Positions 50,130 through 58,523 of a stretch of 64,000 nt of DNA are shown piece after piece (position 1 is the stretch's first letter; the number at the start of each line of letters is the position of its first letter). This stretch comes from Microbacterium sp. ACRRU (GTDB lineage: Bacteria > Actinomycetota > Actinomycetes > Actinomycetales > Microbacteriaceae): assembly GCF_022346945.1 (NCBI RefSeq), contig NZ_JAKRNI010000001.1, positions 186,001-250,000 on the forward strand, in the 5' to 3' direction. The notes under the pieces are model-generated. The model was not told the origin of the DNA. It made no database searches and saw only the letters and a program-made list of their open reading frames with translations. Both the position numbers and the translations under genes were made by a program.

Positions 50130-51355
50130 CACTGACATCCGGGCGGGTCGATGCACAGGTCAACCTGAAGCTGGTTGAGAACTGGATTGATCGGGGTGTA
50201 GAAGTCGTCGAAGGCTCCGTAACCCTTGAAGATCCCGTACGCGGTGTTTCCTAGGTAAACCGGTCCACCACTGTCCCCCGGCTGGACCGTCGACCCGTTT
50301 ATCCTTACGAGGCCATAGGAAGTCTTCTCACTACTTGTATGTGATTGGTTGAGGCCGATCACCCTCGCTGATTGTCGTCCGCCATTTCGGCCGTAGACGT
50401 AGACGGTCGAGTTGATGCTTACGTCACTGCGGGCCTTCTGCGCGCGGCCGAGGCCATGATCGTAATGGAACCAGGCATCCATCATGATGGGGCTTCGCAT
50501 CCACTGCATATCGCCGTATGTCTCGATATGCTGAGCACGGAAGTTGAAGTCGAAGTTTTAGTTCGGCGAGATTTGGCGCAAGTTTTTTGAGCAGTGGCCC
50601 GCAGTCACCACTCCGATGTCAGGACCCACCCTCGCGCTAACGACAAACCCGGACGTGCAGCTCAGGCCGGAGTCGAGTGCATTTAGTGCGGTTCCTCCAG
50701 CCTGCCCCCAACTCGCGTCACCGATCGCGCCTGTATCGGCAATGTACGTTTCGATAGTGAAGCCGCCCAGTGTGTCGGTGCTGAAGGCGTCATCCAACGA
50801 AGCCTTCAACTGTCCGACATGCCGGTCTAGAGCTTCGCGCGCCACTGAGTCATCGTTCTCAGATGCAAACTCGACTTGGTAGACCTTGCGATCGGGAATT
50901 GGCCCCGAGGTGACCGCTACGCCTTCCCCAACGTAGGTCAACGCAGTGTTGTGGATCTCTCTGCTGATGGTGGCCATCTGCACCTCTGAGGCGCCGAAAC
51001 CCTCAATCGCCTTGATCGGAACCGTACTGCCGTCAATGATTGCTGTGGCGTCAGGGGGTGTTGCGGCTGCGAACGCTACTTCGACGTACTTGTCGCGAAT
51101 CCATGCCACCGCGAAGTCATCAGGGAACTGTTCGCGAAGAGCCTTTATGATTGGTCCAGCCTCTAGCTGCCATACAGCTGCCGCCTCCTCCTCATCGAGA
51201 AGGGCCAGGCTTTCTTCGTCAAACTCTTGGACCCACGGCGCCTCGTCGCCGCTCGCCGTTTCATCCGGCGCAACCGCGGCCTGAGCCGACGACGCGAACA
51301 GGATGGATGTAGACATCGCTGCACCGAACATCAAGACTGTCGTGCTGATCCGCAT
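50129..51355 (-). pseudogene. Secreted S1 (alpha-lytic/streptogrisin-like) protease with in-frame TAA
   Basis: From ATG 51355: signal peptide MRISTTVLMFGAAMSTSILF...AQA, an acidic prodomain (to ~residue 205), then a chymotrypsin-fold protease. The catalytic His is in GVVTAGHCSKN. A TAA follows at 50558-50560. The same frame continues NFDFNFRAQHIETYGDMQWM, giving the catalytic Asp (GDMQW), and later STVQPGDSGGPVYLG with the catalytic Ser. One nonsense codon therefore splits a single protease gene between His and Asp. The truncated product cannot be active unless the stop is read through. Confidence 0.8.
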
Positions 51356-51433
51356 CAGACTTCCGCCCTCGGTAGTTGCTCGTATGAACAATTGCTCCGC
51401 TTGGGTCATCATCTCAGGGCGGCGCATGCCAGC

Positions 51434-51501
51434 ACAATGAGGCTGATGTCCTCGCGATGCTCGGCCACGCGACGGAGCTTGTCCGCGACGAGCTGAGCTA
51501 G
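51434..51501 (+). pseudogene. Possible remnant of a tyrosine-recombinase C-terminus
   Basis: Read in one frame to the TAG at 51499-51501 it gives NEADVLAMLGHATELVRDEL, with the MLGHA element of tyrosine integrases. No further integrase sequence is visible upstream, and a strong terminator follows. Too short for certainty. Confidence 0.3.
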
Positions 51502-51527
51502 ACGGCGCTACACCTGAGCCTTAAGCC

Positions 51528-51572
51528 GAGAACGCCCGGACTCCCTGGGGCTGGGAGGGTCCGGGTGTTCTC
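51528..51572 (+). terminator. Terminator near the right end of the island
   Basis: Long hairpin with arms GAGAACGCCCGGACTCCC and GGGAGGGTCCGGGTGTTCTC around a 7-nt loop. Confidence 0.8.
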
Positions 51573-51748
51573 TCGTGGCAGATGGGCGCAGGCGGGCGAG
51601 CGGGTCGGGAGGCCGGATCAGCGCGAAAACAGCGCCGCCGCTCGTCCCGGACGGTCCCGGACATCCCCGGTCGTTGTCCCGCGATCCGCGTGTTTCGGGG
51701 CTTTCCGGGGAGGTCGGGGAGCGACGGGGACCCAGGCCCAAGCTCTCC

Positions 51749-51788
51749 TAATCAGTGGGTTCTGGGTTCGAGTCCCAGAGGGTGCACC
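51749..51788 (+). repeat. Right copy of the 40-nt direct repeat (attR-like)
   Basis: Copy of the 3' part of tRNA-Lys (see 48762-48801); lacks any tRNA 5' half. The sequence between 51573 and 51748 holds no recognisable gene, but shares GCGAAAACAGCGC with the left end (~48878). Confidence 0.85.
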
Positions 51789-51793
51789 GACGA

Positions 51794-51827
51794 AACGCCC
51801 CCCACTGGATTTCCGGTGGGGGGCGTT
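51794..51827 (+). terminator. Terminator outside the island
   Basis: Perfect 12-bp arms AACGCCCCCCAC and GTGGGGGGCGTT, followed by CTGCTTCCG. Probably the original tRNA-Lys terminator before insertion. Confidence 0.8.
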
Positions 51828-51914
51828 CTGCTTCCGTTGTGATGCTCGCAGCACAGCGACGCCGCACTTGGCAAGGGCGTTCTGACATCGCCGCCGCACC
51901 TCTCCACTGGGGCG

Positions 51915-52976
51915 ATGAGTTCCGACACCACGCGTCGCGCCACCTCCAAACGCGACGCTCCCGCATCCGAGCACCCCGGCAAGCCGGATTCCCCCGATGA
52001 CCTCGACAAGCGCTCGTGGAAGTATGTCCTGCGCAAGACGCTGCATGAATTCCGGTCCGATGGGTGTATCGACATCGCCGCGGCGTTGACGTATTTCGCG
52101 GTCCTGTCGATCTTCCCTGCGCTGATCGCGCTGTTCTCGCTGCTCGGGGTCTTCGGGCAGGGCCAGGCGGCCGCCGACGCCATCCTCGGGATCATCGAGC
52201 AGGCGGCACCCGGCGAGACCGCGAGCACCATCCGCGGGCCGATCGAGCAGATCGCCTCATCGCCCGGCGCGGGCGTGGCGCTGATCACCGGAGTCGTGCT
52301 CGCCGTGTGGTCGGCATCCGGGTACGTGGGCGCGTTCAGCCGCGCAATGAACCGCATTTACGAGATCGACGAAGGACGACCGTTCTGGAAGCTCAAGCCG
52401 GTTCAGCTTCTCGTCACCGTGATCGGCATCGTTCTCCTCTTCATCGCGGCGACCATTCTCGTGGTGTCGGGTCCGGTCACCGCGGCGGTGGGCGACGCGC
52501 TCGGTGTCGGAGATGTGGCGCAGACGCTGTGGTCGATCCTCAAGTGGCCGGTCCTCGCCCTCATCGTCGTGCTGATGGTGGCGATCCTGTACTACGCGAC
52601 TCCGAATGCGAAGCAGCCGAAGTTCCGCTGGATCAGCGTGGGCGCCCTCATCGCGATCGTCGTGCTCGCCCTCGCCACCCTCGCCTTCGGTCTCTACGTC
52701 GGGAACTTCTCGAACTACGACCGCACCTACGGTTCCCTCGCGGGCATCGTGATCTTCCTGCTGTGGCTGTGGATCGCGAACCTCGCGCTCCTCTTCGGCG
52801 CTGAGTTCGACGCGGAGATGGAGCGCGCGCGTCAGCTCGAGGCCGGTATCGCCGCCGAGACCGACATCCAGCTGCCGCCCCGCGACGACCGCAACCTGAA
52901 GAAGGCGGATGCCAAGGAGGCAGAGGATGTCGCCGAGGGGCGCCGTATTCGGAAGGACCACGACTCGGCGAACTGA
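51915..52976 (+). CDS. YihY/BrkB family membrane protein
   Basis: 353 residues with six membrane helices. Family blocks: IDIAAALTYFAVLSIFPALIAL (split as AAALTYFAVLSIFPAL, ~60), WSASGYVGAFSRAMNRIYE (~135), and FLLWLWIANLALLFGAEFDAE (~285). Formerly called ribonuclease BN by mistake; the real role of the family is unknown. Polar N- and C-terminal tails flank the core. First gene to the right of the island. Confidence 0.9.
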   Translation: MSSDTTRRATSKRDAPASEHPGKPDSPDDLDKRSWKYVLRKTLHEFRSDGCIDIAAALTYFAVLSIFPALIALFSLLGVFGQGQAAADAILGIIEQAAPGETASTIRGPIEQIASSPGAGVALITGVVLAVWSASGYVGAFSRAMNRIYEIDEGRPFWKLKPVQLLVTVIGIVLLFIAATILVVSGPVTAAVGDALGVGDVAQTLWSILKWPVLALIVVLMVAILYYATPNAKQPKFRWISVGALIAIVVLALATLAFGLYVGNFSNYDRTYGSLAGIVIFLLWLWIANLALLFGAEFDAEMERARQLEAGIAAETDIQLPPRDDRNLKKADAKEAEDVAEGRRIRKDHDSAN

Positions 52977-53076
52977 GCCGGGGTGAGCCACTCCGGCGGC
53001 GAGGTGCGAGGTGGTTGTGGCGGTTGCCGGGGTGTCGGCCCTCGCATCATCGCCGATCGAGCGACAGGATGGCGAC

Positions 53077-53598
53077 ATGGCCGACGACGAGATGTGGGAC
53101 GTCACCGACGTCCAGGGCACGCCCACCGGAACGCTGCATCGCCGGGGTGACGGCCCCGTGCCAGCCGGGTCGTTCCACATCGTGGCATCCGTGTGTGTCG
53201 CGGCATCCACGGGTCGGGTCCTCGTGAGCCGAAGGGCGGAGGGGAAGGAGTACCCGCTCGCGTGGGAGTTCCCGGCGGGCAGCGCCCTGCGCGGGGAGTC
53301 CAGCCGTCGGGGTGCGATCCGCGAGCTCGACGAGGAGGTGGGCATCTCGGTCCTACCGGACGACCTCGTGCTCGTGGGGCGCGTCGTCGAGGAGCGCGCG
53401 CTGTTCGATCTGTGGTGCGCGCACGTCGAGGGCGAGCCCGAGGTGACGGTCGATCCCGACGAGGTGCTCGAGGCCGAGTGGGTCGACCTCGCCGAGGTGC
53501 GCCGCCGCTGGCAGGCGGGGCTCTTCGCAACGCCGTGGAACGCTCGATTCGCCCAGCTGTGGGAGACGCTCGACGACACCGTCCGGGGCGGTCGGTGA
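53077..53598 (+). CDS. NUDIX hydrolase
   Basis: 173 residues from ATG 53077 (AGGATGG upstream). The Nudix box is complete: G-x5-E-x7-REL-x2-EVG in GSALRGESSRRGAIRELDEE followed by VGI (~68-90). Members cleave nucleoside diphosphates linked to another group; the substrate is not inferable. GTGA overlap with the alpha/beta hydrolase gene. Confidence 0.9.
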   Translation: MADDEMWDVTDVQGTPTGTLHRRGDGPVPAGSFHIVASVCVAASTGRVLVSRRAEGKEYPLAWEFPAGSALRGESSRRGAIRELDEEVGISVLPDDLVLVGRVVEERALFDLWCAHVEGEPEVTVDPDEVLEAEWVDLAEVRRRWQAGLFATPWNARFAQLWETLDDTVRGGR

Positions 53599-54467
53599 CG
53601 GACCGGACGCACGCCGTCGCGGTTGCCGGCGGAACGCTGCACGTGGGGGAGTGGCATCCGGATGCCGACGGCGCACCGTGGCTGCTCGTGCACGGGGTCA
53701 CGGCATCGCACCGCGCGTGGTCGTGGGTCGCGGAGGCGGCGCCGAACCTGCGGCTGATCGCCCCGGACCTGCGGGGCAGGGGGCGCAGCGCCGACATCGA
53801 CGGCCCGCTCGGGATGGCCGCGCACGCGGATGACCTCGCCGCGGTCCTGGATGCCACGGGCGTCGAGCGCGCGGTGGTCGTCGGGCACTCGATGGGGGCG
53901 TTCGTGTCGGCGGTGCTCGCCGATCGGCACCCGGACCGCGTCGAGCGGGTCGTGCTCGTGGACGGAGGACTGCCGCTCGACCTTCCCCCGGGGATGCCGC
54001 CGCGCGATGCGGTGCGGCACGTCCTCGGGCCGACGGCCGCCCGGCTGGAGATGCGCTTCAGCGATCGAGGGCAGTACCGCGAGTTCTGGCGGGAGCACCC
54101 GGCGTTCGTCGGCCGGGAGGACCCTCTCCTCGATGACTACTTCGACTACGACCTCGTGGGAGAGGAGCCGGAGCTGCGTCCCGCGACGACGTTCGCCACG
54201 GTCGAGGCCGACTCGCTCGACCAGAACACCGGCGCCGACATCGCACGGGCCCTCGATCGGATGCCACGGCCCACGCTGCTGCTCGCCGCGGCGCGTGGAC
54301 TGCGGGGCGAGGTTCCGCCGCTGTATCCCGACCTCGCCGGCCTGCGGAGTGCTTTCCCGCAGCTGACGGACGCGCGCCGGGTGCCCGACACCGACCACTA
54401 CTCGATCGTGATGTCGCACCCCGGCGCACGCGCCGTCGTCGCCGCGACTCGGGGCCTCCTGCCATAG
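53595..54467 (+). CDS. Alpha/beta-fold hydrolase
   Basis: 290 residues from GTG 53595. The oxyanion region LLVHGVTASHRAW (~32), nucleophile elbow VVVGHSMGAFVSAVL (~95, Ser), and a C-terminal His in PDTDHYSIVMSHPG (~267) define the triad. A cap domain lies between ~140 and 220. Could be an esterase, lactonase or epoxide-hydrolase-like enzyme. Co-translated with the NUDIX gene (GTGA). Confidence 0.88.
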   Translation: MTDRTHAVAVAGGTLHVGEWHPDADGAPWLLVHGVTASHRAWSWVAEAAPNLRLIAPDLRGRGRSADIDGPLGMAAHADDLAAVLDATGVERAVVVGHSMGAFVSAVLADRHPDRVERVVLVDGGLPLDLPPGMPPRDAVRHVLGPTAARLEMRFSDRGQYREFWREHPAFVGREDPLLDDYFDYDLVGEEPELRPATTFATVEADSLDQNTGADIARALDRMPRPTLLLAAARGLRGEVPPLYPDLAGLRSAFPQLTDARRVPDTDHYSIVMSHPGARAVVAATRGLLP

Positions 54468-54501
54468 GAGCCCGATCTGAGCGCCCTCGGTCCGCTCCGG
54501 T

Positions 54502-55722
54502 TCAGGCCGCGTCTCCCACCAGAACGGCGGCGCCCTCGTCGGCGGCGGTCGGATGTGCCCGGTCGATGTGGGCGAGAGCCGCGCGACCGAACAGAACGCA
54601 GGTCGCTGAGATCACGACGGACACGGTCGCCATAACGTAGGGGACCCCGGCCCCGGCGGCGTGCCACAGGAACGCGGCGAGGGGCGGAGCGACGGCCCCA
54701 CCGAGGAACCGGACCGCCGAGTAGGCCGACGACGCGACCGAGCGCGGCAGATCGGTCGCCTCCATGACCGCCTCGGTGAGGGCGGTGTTCACGACGCCCA
54801 GGACGAGACCGCCCACGACGATGCACGCGACGAGCGCGGCGGGCGACCCCACGACGAACGCAGCGACGAGCAGGTCGACCGCCAGAAGCGGCAGTGCCAC
54901 GAGCAGGACGGTGGTCAGTCGCATCCGGCGCAGCAGGAGGGGAGCAACCCACACGCTCGTGACCGCCAGCGCCACGCCCCAGCCGAAGAACGTCAGACCG
55001 ATCCCCATCGCGCCGAAGCCGAGGGGGAACGGAGAGAACGCCAAGAGCGTGAAGAAGCCGATGTTGTAGAACAAAGCGGTCGCGGCCAGGATCGCCAGCG
55101 CCGGGCGGCCCAGCGCGCGGAACGGCGCGCTGAAGGGAATCGGCGAGCGGGCGGGCGACGGGCCGCGGAGGAGCACGAGCACCGCGACGAAGGCAACCGC
55201 CATCAGCGCCACGACGCCGAAGAACGGGCCGCGCCAGCTCGCCTCGCCCAGGATGCCGCCCAGCAGCGGACTCACGGCGATGCCGAGACCCAGGGCGGCT
55301 TCGTACAGCACGATCGCGGCGGAGCTCCCGCCCGAGGCGGCCCCGACGATCGTGGCGAGGGCGGTCGAGATGAAGAGGGCGTTCCCGAGACCCCATCCCG
55401 CGCGGAACCCGATGACGGCGTCGACGCTCCCGCTGAGGGCGCACAGGAGCGCGAACACGACGATGAGTCCGAGCCCGATGAGCAGTGTCGCCTTCGCGCC
55501 GATGCGGCTCGAGATCCAACTGGTCACGAGCATCGCCAGACCCGTGACGACGAGATAGCTGGTGAACAGCAGCTCGGTCTCGACCGGGCTGGCCTGCAAC
55601 GACTCCGCGATCGCGGGGAGGATGGGGTCGACCAAGCCGATCCCCATGAACGCCACGACACACGCGAACGCGACCGCCCACACCTGAGCGGGCTGCTTCC
55701 AGACGCTCGGAGCGGCGCTCAT
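54502..55722 (-). CDS. MFS transporter (drug-efflux-like)
   Basis: 406 residues from ATG 55722, 12 helices. The A-motif-like loop is in SWISSRIGAKATLLIGLG (~62); GFRAGWGLGNALFISTALAT (~105) resembles motif C-region sequence of DHA1-type efflux pumps. It overlaps the upstream MarR gene by 4 bp, so regulator and pump are one transcript, a typical arrangement for drug efflux. Substrate unknown. Confidence 0.88.
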   Translation of the reverse strand: MSAAPSVWKQPAQVWAVAFACVVAFMGIGLVDPILPAIAESLQASPVETELLFTSYLVVTGLAMLVTSWISSRIGAKATLLIGLGLIVVFALLCALSGSVDAVIGFRAGWGLGNALFISTALATIVGAASGGSSAAIVLYEAALGLGIAVSPLLGGILGEASWRGPFFGVVALMAVAFVAVLVLLRGPSPARSPIPFSAPFRALGRPALAILAATALFYNIGFFTLLAFSPFPLGFGAMGIGLTFFGWGVALAVTSVWVAPLLLRRMRLTTVLLVALPLLAVDLLVAAFVVGSPAALVACIVVGGLVLGVVNTALTEAVMEATDLPRSVASSAYSAVRFLGGAVAPPLAAFLWHAAGAGVPYVMATVSVVISATCVLFGRAALAHIDRAHPTAADEGAAVLVGDAA

Positions 55723-56153
55723 CGTGCCCCCTCCGGCTCGAGGCCCACGCGGGCCGCCAGGGCGTCGGCGCTCATGCGGACCGCGTCCCACTCGGCATCC
55801 GTCAGATCGGCGACGTGCGGGGTCAGGGCGGCGCTGAGCGCTTCCATCCAGCGGTCGAGCTCGCGCAGCCCCTCGTCGGTGGCCGACACGACGCTCACGC
55901 GCGAGTCGTCGGGATGGATGCCGCGGGCGAGCAGTCCCGCCGTCTCCATCTGGTGGACGAGCCGGGTCATGCCCGGCTGTGACACGCGGCTGAGCGTGGC
56001 GAGGTCGCCGATGCGCTGCGGGCCGTGGTCACGCAGGAGCGTCAAGGTGCGCCACTGTGCCGCGGGGGCGTCGTTCTTCGTCTCGAGGGCCGCGATGCGC
56101 GTCAGGGCGTGCACCGCGAGGATCAGTCTCTGCAGGTCGTCGTCGCGGGTCAT
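55719..56153 (-). CDS. MarR family transcriptional regulator
   Basis: 144 residues starting MTRDDDLQRLILAVHALTRI. The winged helix is visible: GDLATLSRVSQPGMTRLVHQ as recognition region (~50-70), then a wing HPDDSRVSVVSATDEG (~83-98). MarR proteins repress efflux genes and release DNA on ligand binding. It sits directly upstream of an MFS pump (ATGA overlap) and behind a palindrome that probably is its own operator. Confidence 0.92.
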   Translation of the reverse strand: MTRDDDLQRLILAVHALTRIAALETKNDAPAAQWRTLTLLRDHGPQRIGDLATLSRVSQPGMTRLVHQMETAGLLARGIHPDDSRVSVVSATDEGLRELDRWMEALSAALTPHVADLTDAEWDAVRMSADALAARVGLEPEGAR

Positions 56154-56160
56154 TCCCAAA

Positions 56161-56166
56161 AGTATA
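56161..56166 (-). promoter_or_regulatory. -10 box for the MarR-MFS operon
   Basis: TATACT on the minus strand, 7-nt gap to ATG 56153. Confidence 0.45.
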
Positions 56167-56189
56167 CCCGCGTTATATAGCGTGGGTAT
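56164..56189. promoter_or_regulatory. Probable MarR operator
   Basis: 26-bp inverted repeat, arms ATACCCGCG and CGTGGGTAT (one mismatch) around TTATATAG, overlapping the promoter of the MarR-MFS operon. Confidence 0.6.
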
Positions 56190-56192
56190 GCA

Positions 56193-56987
56193 TCATCGTC
56201 CGGCGATGCGCGTGGAGAGCTGATGCGCGTGCGCCAGCAGGGTGCGACCGAGTTCGGCGAGGCGCTCGCCGCTGAACCGGAACTCCACGCCCGTGAGACT
56301 CAGCGCCCACTGAGGCTCACCGGTGCGGGTGAACACCGCGGCCCCCAGGCCCCAGCTGCCCTCGACGATGAGGCCCGGATTCACCGCGTAGCCGCGAGCC
56401 TTCGTATCGGCCACGCGGGTACGCAGACGCGCCGGAGCGTGCGCAGCGCCCCACTGTTCGGCGAGGTCGGCATGGCGGTCAAGGTACGCGTCGACCTCGT
56501 CCGGTGGCAGGAACGCCAGGATCGCCAGTCCCGCGGATGCCACGCCCAGGGGGAAGCGCACGCCCTCCGACAGCACGAATGAGCGGATGGGAAAGCTGCC
56601 GTCCTCGCGGACGAGGCACACCGTCTCGTCGCCGCGGCGTACGGAAAGAAATGCGCTCTCCTCGGTGCGGACGGCGAGAGACCGCACGATGTCCCGCGCG
56701 ACCGTGGTGACGTCGAAGCGGGATGCCGCGACCGTGCCCATCAAGTACAGCTCGGGCCCCGGCAGCCACCGGCCCGTCGCCTCGTCGCGGTCGACCAGCC
56801 CCTCCTGCCGGAGCGCGGAGAGCAACCGGTGTGCCGTCGGGCGGGTCAGGTCGGCGCGTCGCGCGAGATCGACCACGGCGACGCCGTCGGTGCCGGCCGC
56901 CGTCACGAGGCGCAAGAGGTGAGCAGCCCGGGCGATGGCCTGCGTGCCCGGCACCATCGCGCGGGGGGAGGAAGCGGCGTTGTCCAC
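56193..56987 (-). CDS. IclR family transcriptional regulator
   Basis: 264 residues. N-terminal winged helix: IARAAHLLRLVTAAGTDGVA, then DLARRADLTRPTAHRLLSAL (~40-60); the C-terminal effector domain shows FPIRSFVLSEGVRFPLGVAS (~140-160). I start at GTG 56987, 7 nt after a TAGCGT box; ATG 56957 is the alternative. Divergent from the CoA-transferase/thiolase operon, which it most likely controls in response to a pathway acid. Confidence 0.9.
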   Translation of the reverse strand: MDNAASSPRAMVPGTQAIARAAHLLRLVTAAGTDGVAVVDLARRADLTRPTAHRLLSALRQEGLVDRDEATGRWLPGPELYLMGTVAASRFDVTTVARDIVRSLAVRTEESAFLSVRRGDETVCLVREDGSFPIRSFVLSEGVRFPLGVASAGLAILAFLPPDEVDAYLDRHADLAEQWGAAHAPARLRTRVADTKARGYAVNPGLIVEGSWGLGAAVFTRTGEPQWALSLTGVEFRFSGERLAELGRTLLAHAHQLSTRIAGR

Positions 56988-56994
56988 GATGTGG

Positions 56995-57000
56995 ACGCTA
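56995..57000 (-). promoter_or_regulatory. -10 box for the IclR gene
   Basis: TAGCGT on the minus strand, 7-nt gap to GTG 56987. Confidence 0.4.
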
Positions 57001-57094
57001 CGCGGGCTGGCATCCACATCGCAAGAATCGACGCGACCCCCGCGACGCGACGAGTTCACGATGGGGTCACTGATCCCTGCACGAAGGAGTCCGC

Positions 57095-57868
57095 GTGATC
57101 GACAAGACCTGGCCGTCGGCGGCAGACGCCGTCGCCGACATCCCCGACGGAGCATCGCTCGCGGTGGGCGGCTTCGGCCTCTCGGGAAACCCCATCGCGC
57201 TCATCGAGGCCGTCCTGGCGCAGGGCACGGGTGACCTCTCGGTCGTGTCGAACAACTGCGGCGTCGACGACTGGGGGCTCGGCATCCTGCTGGGAGCCGG
57301 CCGCATCCGCAAGATGACCTCGTCGTACGTCGGCGAGAACAAGGAGTTCGAGCGCCAGTTCCTCTCGGGCGAGCTCGAGCTCGAACTCACCCCGCAAGGC
57401 ACCCTCGCCGAGAAGCTGCGGGCCGGCGGGTCGGGCATCGCGGCGTTCTACACGCAGACCGGCGTGGGAACGCAAGTCGCCGAGGGCGGGCTTCCGCAGC
57501 GATACGACGGGGCCGGCGGCGTGGCCGTGGCATCCCCGGCCAAGGACGTGCGCGTGTTCGACGTGAACGGACAGCCGCGCGAGTTCGTGCTCGAGGAGGC
57601 CATCACCACGGACTTCTCGCTCGTGCACGCGTGGAAGGGCGACCGCCACGGCAACCTCGTCTTCCGCAAGGCCGCCCGCGCCTTCAACCCCCTCGCCGCG
57701 ATGGCCGGCCGCGTGTGCATCGCGCAGGTCGAGCACCTCCTGGAGCCCGGCGAGATCGACCCCGACGACGTGCATCTGCCCGGCGTCTTCGTCCACCGCA
57801 TCGTCGAGGTCGGTCCCGACATCCCCAAGCGCATCGAGAAGCGCACCGTCACCGAAGGAGCCCGCTGA
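57095..57868 (+). CDS. 3-oxoacid CoA-transferase, subunit A
   Basis: 257 residues from GTG 57095, with GAAGGAG upstream. The CoA-binding GGFGLSGNP loop (~24) and [14 protein letters not shown] (~50) mark the alpha subunit of class I CoA-transferases. With subunit B it moves CoA from succinyl-CoA to a 3-oxoacid: acetoacetate in SCOT, or 3-oxoadipate in PcaIJ. One base separates it from subunit B. The thiolase behind favours acetoacetate. Confidence 0.92.
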   Translation: MIDKTWPSAADAVADIPDGASLAVGGFGLSGNPIALIEAVLAQGTGDLSVVSNNCGVDDWGLGILLGAGRIRKMTSSYVGENKEFERQFLSGELELELTPQGTLAEKLRAGGSGIAAFYTQTGVGTQVAEGGLPQRYDGAGGVAVASPAKDVRVFDVNGQPREFVLEEAITTDFSLVHAWKGDRHGNLVFRKAARAFNPLAAMAGRVCIAQVEHLLEPGEIDPDDVHLPGVFVHRIVEVGPDIPKRIEKRTVTEGAR

Positions 57869-57869
57869 C

Positions 57870-58523
57870 ATGGCCCTCACCCGCATCGAGATGGCCGCCC
57901 GCGCGGCGCGCGAACTCTCCGACGGCTCGTACGTGAACCTCGGCATCGGTCTCCCGACCCTCGTTCCCAACTACGTCCCGGAGGGCGTGACGGTCGTCCT
58001 GCAGTCCGAGAACGGCATCCTCGGGGTCGGTCCCTACCCGACGGAGGACGCGGTGGATGCCGACCTCATCAACGCCGGCAAAGAGACCGTGACCACGCTC
58101 CCGGGCGCGGCGTTCTTCGACTCGGCAACGAGCTTCGGCATGATCCGCGGCGGCAAGATCGACGCCGCGATCCTCGGCGCCATGCAGGTGTCCGCGACGG
58201 GTGACCTGGCGAACTGGATGATACCCGGCAAGATGGTCAAGGGCCCCGGTGGTGCGATGGACCTCGTGCACGGCGCCGCTCGTGTCATCGTCCTCATGGA
58301 GCACGTCGCGCGCGACGGCTCTCCGAAGATCGTCGACACGTGCTCGCTGCCGCTCACCGGCCGCGGCGTTGTCGACCGCATCATCACCGACCTCGCCGTG
58401 ATCGACGTCACGGACGAGGGGCTCATCCTCGTCGAGGTCGCATCGGGCGTCACCGTCGACGAGGTCGTCGCCGCCACCCAACCCCCGCTCACCGTCCGCA
58501 TCCCCGAGGAGCAGAACGCATGA
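57870..58523 (+). CDS. 3-oxoacid CoA-transferase, subunit B
   Basis: 217 residues. The catalytic Glu is in [16 protein letters not shown] (~51), preceded by [15 protein letters not shown]; a later [20 protein letters not shown] is the usual subunit B block. Forms the active enzyme with subunit A. It overlaps the thiolase start by 4 bp, so the three genes are one operon. Confidence 0.93.
   Translation: MALTRIEMAARAARELSDGSYVNLGIGLPTLVPNYVPEGVTVVLQSENGILGVGPYPTEDAVDADLINAGKETVTTLPGAAFFDSATSFGMIRGGKIDAAILGAMQVSATGDLANWMIPGKMVKGPGGAMDLVHGAARVIVLMEHVARDGSPKIVDTCSLPLTGRGVVDRIITDLAVIDVTDEGLILVEVASGVTVDEVVAATQPPLTVRIPEEQNA

Larger units (their letters stand above)
48802..51788. mobile_element. ~3-kb genomic island integrated at tRNA-Lys, apparently decayed
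   Basis: Bracketed by the 40-nt direct repeats and noticeably richer in A+T (TTA, ATA and AAA codons) than its surroundings, especially 49.7-51.4 kb. Contents: a frameshifted gene, a possible 114-residue gene, a lipoprotein, an S1 protease with an in-frame stop, and a possible integrase tail ending at 51501 before a terminator. No intact integrase is present, so it is a remnant or a non-autonomous element. Confidence 0.7.

Noticed and set aside
51749-51788. Second tRNA-Lys gene
   Set aside because: Only the 3' part is present; the preceding bases cannot form the acceptor, D or anticodon 5' strands. Interpreted as an attachment-site copy.
54398-55681. 427-codon minus-strand frame
   Set aside because: Shadow of the MFS gene in another frame: Arg/Gly-rich, no hydrophobic helices or motifs.
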